Positions 13,983 through 15,720 of a stretch of 15,720 nucleotides of DNA are shown here, one piece after another. The DNA is from Patescibacteria group bacterium (GTDB taxonomy: Bacteria; Patescibacteriota; UBA1384; XYA2-FULL-43-10; CAINNR01): positions 1 to 15,720 of the forward strand of contig JAQVAO010000004.1 in assembly GCA_028690755.1 (NCBI GenBank), in the 5' to 3' direction. A model generated the notes under the pieces. That model did no database searches and had not been told where the DNA came from. It saw only the letters and a list, made by a program, of their open reading frames with translations. The first letter of the stretch is position 1. Each line of letters begins with the position of its first letter. The position numbers and the translations under genes are program-made.

Positions 13983-14002
13983 TTTCTGGATAATTGGATA
14001 TT

Positions 14003-15244
14003 ATGGCTAAAAAGACAACTACAAAAAATTTCTTGTCACTTATAACTTTGCTATCATTTATATTTCTATTGTTTTGTTTTCTTAGCCAAATTGTATTCAA
14101 ACCACACAGAGCAATAGCAGCTGAGCTATTATCAAATGGCACACATTTAGACATTTGGTATCCGGATAGAGTTAATCTTAATAGCCAATACTCAATCAGA
14201 GCAAAAACTTCCGGTATTGTCGCAAACAGGGTATCGATCTATTTAATTGTTCGAGGCGCCGAAGAAGGACAGTACGCTAACATTTCAAAAACAAATTTCT
14301 GTGCGGCAGTAGCAGCAAATAATCCCGACTACGAACTTCACGGCCAAGTCACTTGTAATGCTGAGGGAGTATGCGACGGTAGAATTTCGAATACAATTTC
14401 TCAAGCAGGACATCATCGCGTTATTGCCGCCGCAATGAGAGGGACTGAACAATGCGCTTCTGGTGGGGCTAACGCAAATGATGTTGTTATTACCCTGAAT
14501 TATAATGGCATTATTCAGGGTGTCGCTTCTGGTGGAGGTGACGACGGAGGGGGCGGTGGTGGAACTGGTGGAGGTGACGACGGAGGGGGCGGTGGTGGAA
14601 CTGGTGGAGGCAGTGATACCGGCGGAAGTGTCGACCCACCAGCAGGTTTTGGTATAGCAAATTTCCAACATTCTACAATCGCAACATTGAGAGCACTGGT
14701 TGGAAGAATCGGCTCATTTTCACTTATGCTTTTGGGGTTCCTGGCAGTTGTCGGAATAGTTATCGCCGGGATGAAATATATCTCATCTGGAGGAGATGAG
14801 AAAAAAGCGGAGACAGCTAAAAAGGCCTTGCTTTTCACGGTCTATGGAATAATAATTACTGTAGTTTCAGTAACATTAATCAATACAACGATAGCCGAGG
14901 TTGGCAGACTGATAACCGCCAGAACCCCAACCGCAACAGAAGACGACAATGTCGACACTGTTTTAGAAAGAATCAACACCTGGGGCGGACCAGACGCGAC
15001 AATATTAAATGTAATCGGCCAGGAAAACGGCATGGTTTGGCGCTTTATCCGACTCGCTGCCTTATACGCAGAGCTTATAGCGTTTTTTTACATCCTATAC
15101 GCCAGTTTTATTTATATGACTTCTTATGGCGATGAAAGTAAGGCGGAAACAGCGAAAAAAACACTGATCTGGGCTTTGGTCGGACTGGCGGTAATTATCT
15201 CGGCAACAACGATATTAAATATGTTTGGTGAAGTGCTTGCTTAA
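14003..15244 (+). CDS. Exported protein with two VirB2/TrbC-like pilin domains
   Basis: Numbering is from the ATG at 14003; a TTG at 13994 would add three residues and neither start has a strong ribosome binding site. A signal peptide (about 9-40, ending near AIAAE) leads to an exported beta-rich domain (about 45-170, with Cys residues at 100, 118, 124 and 151). A Gly/Asp linker (about 177-210) follows. Then come two related paired-helix units: one at about 236-296 with IAGMKYISSGGDEKKAETAKK, one at about 347-407 with YASFIYMTSYGDESKAETAKK. The shared (S/T)SxGDExKAETAKK turn shows that the halves arose by duplication. The result would be a four-helix membrane anchor carrying a surface domain, perhaps a minor pilin or scaffold. 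Confidence 0.75.
   Translation: MAKKTTTKNFLSLITLLSFIFLLFCFLSQIVFKPHRAIAAELLSNGTHLDIWYPDRVNLNSQYSIRAKTSGIVANRVSIYLIVRGAEEGQYANISKTNFCAAVAANNPDYELHGQVTCNAEGVCDGRISNTISQAGHHRVIAAAMRGTEQCASGGANANDVVITLNYNGIIQGVASGGGDDGGGGGGTGGGDDGGGGGGTGGGSDTGGSVDPPAGFGIANFQHSTIATLRALVGRIGSFSLMLLGFLAVVGIVIAGMKYISSGGDEKKAETAKKALLFTVYGIIITVVSVTLINTTIAEVGRLITARTPTATEDDNVDTVLERINTWGGPDATILNVIGQENGMVWRFIRLAALYAELIAFFYILYASFIYMTSYGDESKAETAKKTLIWALVGLAVIISATTILNMFGEVLA
14531..14610 (+). repeat. 36-bp tandem repeat encoding the Gly/Asp linker
   Basis: Two identical 36-base units (14531-14566 and 14567-14602) and a partial third (to 14610) encode GGGDDGGGGGGT repeats. Because the unit is a multiple of three, copy changes would alter linker length without a frameshift. 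Confidence 0.85.
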
Positions 15245-15276
15245 TTTTTGATCGCTTGTGGTCGATCGATCAAAAA
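15245..15276. repeat. 10-bp perfect inverted repeat just before the pilin promoter
   Basis: TTTTTGATCG (15245-15254) and CGATCAAAAA (15267-15276) pair perfectly around 12 bases. It begins right after the stop codon of the double-pilin gene and ends three bases before the next -35. No T-tract follows, so it may be an operator or a weak terminator. Confidence 0.5.
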
Positions 15277-15279
15277 CAC

Positions 15280-15309
15280 TTGACAAGTCCAAGACACAAA
15301 AACTATGAT
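15280..15309 (+). promoter_or_regulatory. Strong promoter of the short pilin gene
   Basis: A perfect TTGACA (15280-15285), 18 bases, then TATGAT (15304-15309). With the consensus ribosome binding site AAGGAGG (15342-15348) four bases before the ATG, this is the best expression signal in the pilin region and points to abundant product. Confidence 0.65.
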
Positions 15310-15352
15310 ATGTTTAGAAACAATAAAAAATAAATTTTGTTAAGGAGGATTA

Positions 15353-15676
15353 ATGAATTGGACAGAAAAAGCCTATGCGGTAACCCAAGGTGCATGGAGT
15401 GACATTTTTACCATCAACGACTCAACCCCAACTGATACGTCGTGGCAAGCAATAGCGAACACGATTTTGACTTGGCTGTTGGCCCTAGCAGGTCTGCTCG
15501 CCGTAGCCTATTTGATATATTCTGGCATTCTTTATATCACAGCTGCCGGAAACCCAGATCAAGCTAAAAAAGGCCAACAAGGAGTGATAAACGCTATTAT
15601 CGGCATCGTCATTATCTCTGCAGTCTGGCTAATAATCGGTTTGGCTTTCAACTTAGGAGAAACACTCGGCACCTAA
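15353..15676 (+). CDS. Short VirB2/TrbC-like pilin, likely major subunit
   Basis: A 107-residue protein consisting almost only of the paired-helix pilin core. It has an N-terminal polar part (1-30), helix about 34-60, a loop YITAAGNPDQAKKGQQG (61-77) typical of the pilin turn, and helix about 78-100, ending in NLGETLGT. No classical signal peptide is present, unlike the two larger pilin-domain proteins nearby; the first helix may itself direct insertion. A near-consensus promoter and ribosome binding site of its own suggest high expression, as expected of a filament's main subunit. A membrane role other than a pilus cannot be excluded. Confidence 0.75.
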   Translation: MNWTEKAYAVTQGAWSDIFTINDSTPTDTSWQAIANTILTWLLALAGLLAVAYLIYSGILYITAAGNPDQAKKGQQGVINAIIGIVIISAVWLIIGLAFNLGETLGT

Positions 15677-15720
15677 TCCTTTGTCACTCTCCAGACCTCG
15701 GCCGTAGTAGTTGTACCTTG

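Noticed and set aside
14531..14610. Possible CRISPR or protein-binding repeat array
   Set aside because: The units are directly adjacent without spacers and in frame with the coding sequence, so they are a coding minisatellite.
14515..14838. Minus-strand frame encoding a Pro-rich protein
   Set aside because: It is the complement of the Gly/Asp linker and first pilin unit of the plus-strand gene, with no start signals of its own.
15245..15276. Intrinsic terminator after the double-pilin gene
   Set aside because: The stem is perfect but the T-run is on its 5' side; no T-tract follows on either strand, so it is reported only as an inverted repeat.

Overview
The window looks like chromosomal DNA from a Patescibacteria/CPR bacterium, lineage not resolved. 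The signs are AT-leaning, lysine- and isoleucine-rich coding, very short gaps, several apparently leaderless genes, small membrane proteins of unknown function, an enlarged nucleoside diphosphate kinase, and repeated VirB2/TrbC-like pilin proteins with N-terminal extensions. TGA is an ordinary stop (it ends the FkbM gene), which argues against the SR1/Gracilibacteria code. The lineage is inferred from these traits; no ribosomal RNA is present.

Layout. Bases 1-1143 hold a self-contained cassette: promoter, a leader with a perfect hairpin, one clearly GC-richer gene for an Ntn-hydrolase of the C45/acyltransferase type, and an intrinsic terminator. It looks acquired. It is followed by a 328-residue protein made of two diverged copies of one domain (1185-2171). 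Bases 2176-5788 are all minus strand: an M16 peptidase, nucleoside diphosphate kinase, a WecA/TagO-type phosphoglycosyl transferase and a previously uncalled 34-residue membrane peptide in one likely operon, then a membrane PH-domain protein with its own extended -10. Next come tRNA-Arg(GCG), a small membrane protein and a tRNA-Ser(UGA)-tRNA-Ser(GCU) pair. The pair is followed by a GC-rich, heavily palindromic element whose ends mimic tRNA-Ser. Divergent promoters then lead into an FkbM methyltransferase overlapping comF.

From 8573 onward all genes are on the plus strand: an Hsp20 chaperone whose promoter lies inside a long palindrome, galU, and a solute-binding lipoprotein preceded by a leader able to form two mutually exclusive structures. 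After these comes an envelope/pilin locus: an anchored C39-like cysteine protease, a signal-peptide pilin with an acidic linker, an anchored surface protein of unknown function, a large protein carrying an exported domain, a Gly/Asp linker and two pilin-like helical hairpins, and a bare 107-residue pilin with near-consensus promoter and ribosome binding site.

Working together: the phosphoglycosyl transferase, GalU and FkbM enzyme fit envelope glycan synthesis. ComF fits use of imported DNA. The 3' locus reads as an extracytoplasmic assembly, possibly a pilus or secretion/uptake apparatus, with a major subunit (the short pilin), larger minor or scaffold subunits, and an exported protease and binding protein. 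No ATPase or other T4SS motor is visible here, so that role is inference. The best candidates for something undescribed are the pilin-domain locus, the tRNA-Ser-like palindromic element, and the switch-like leader before the binding-protein gene.
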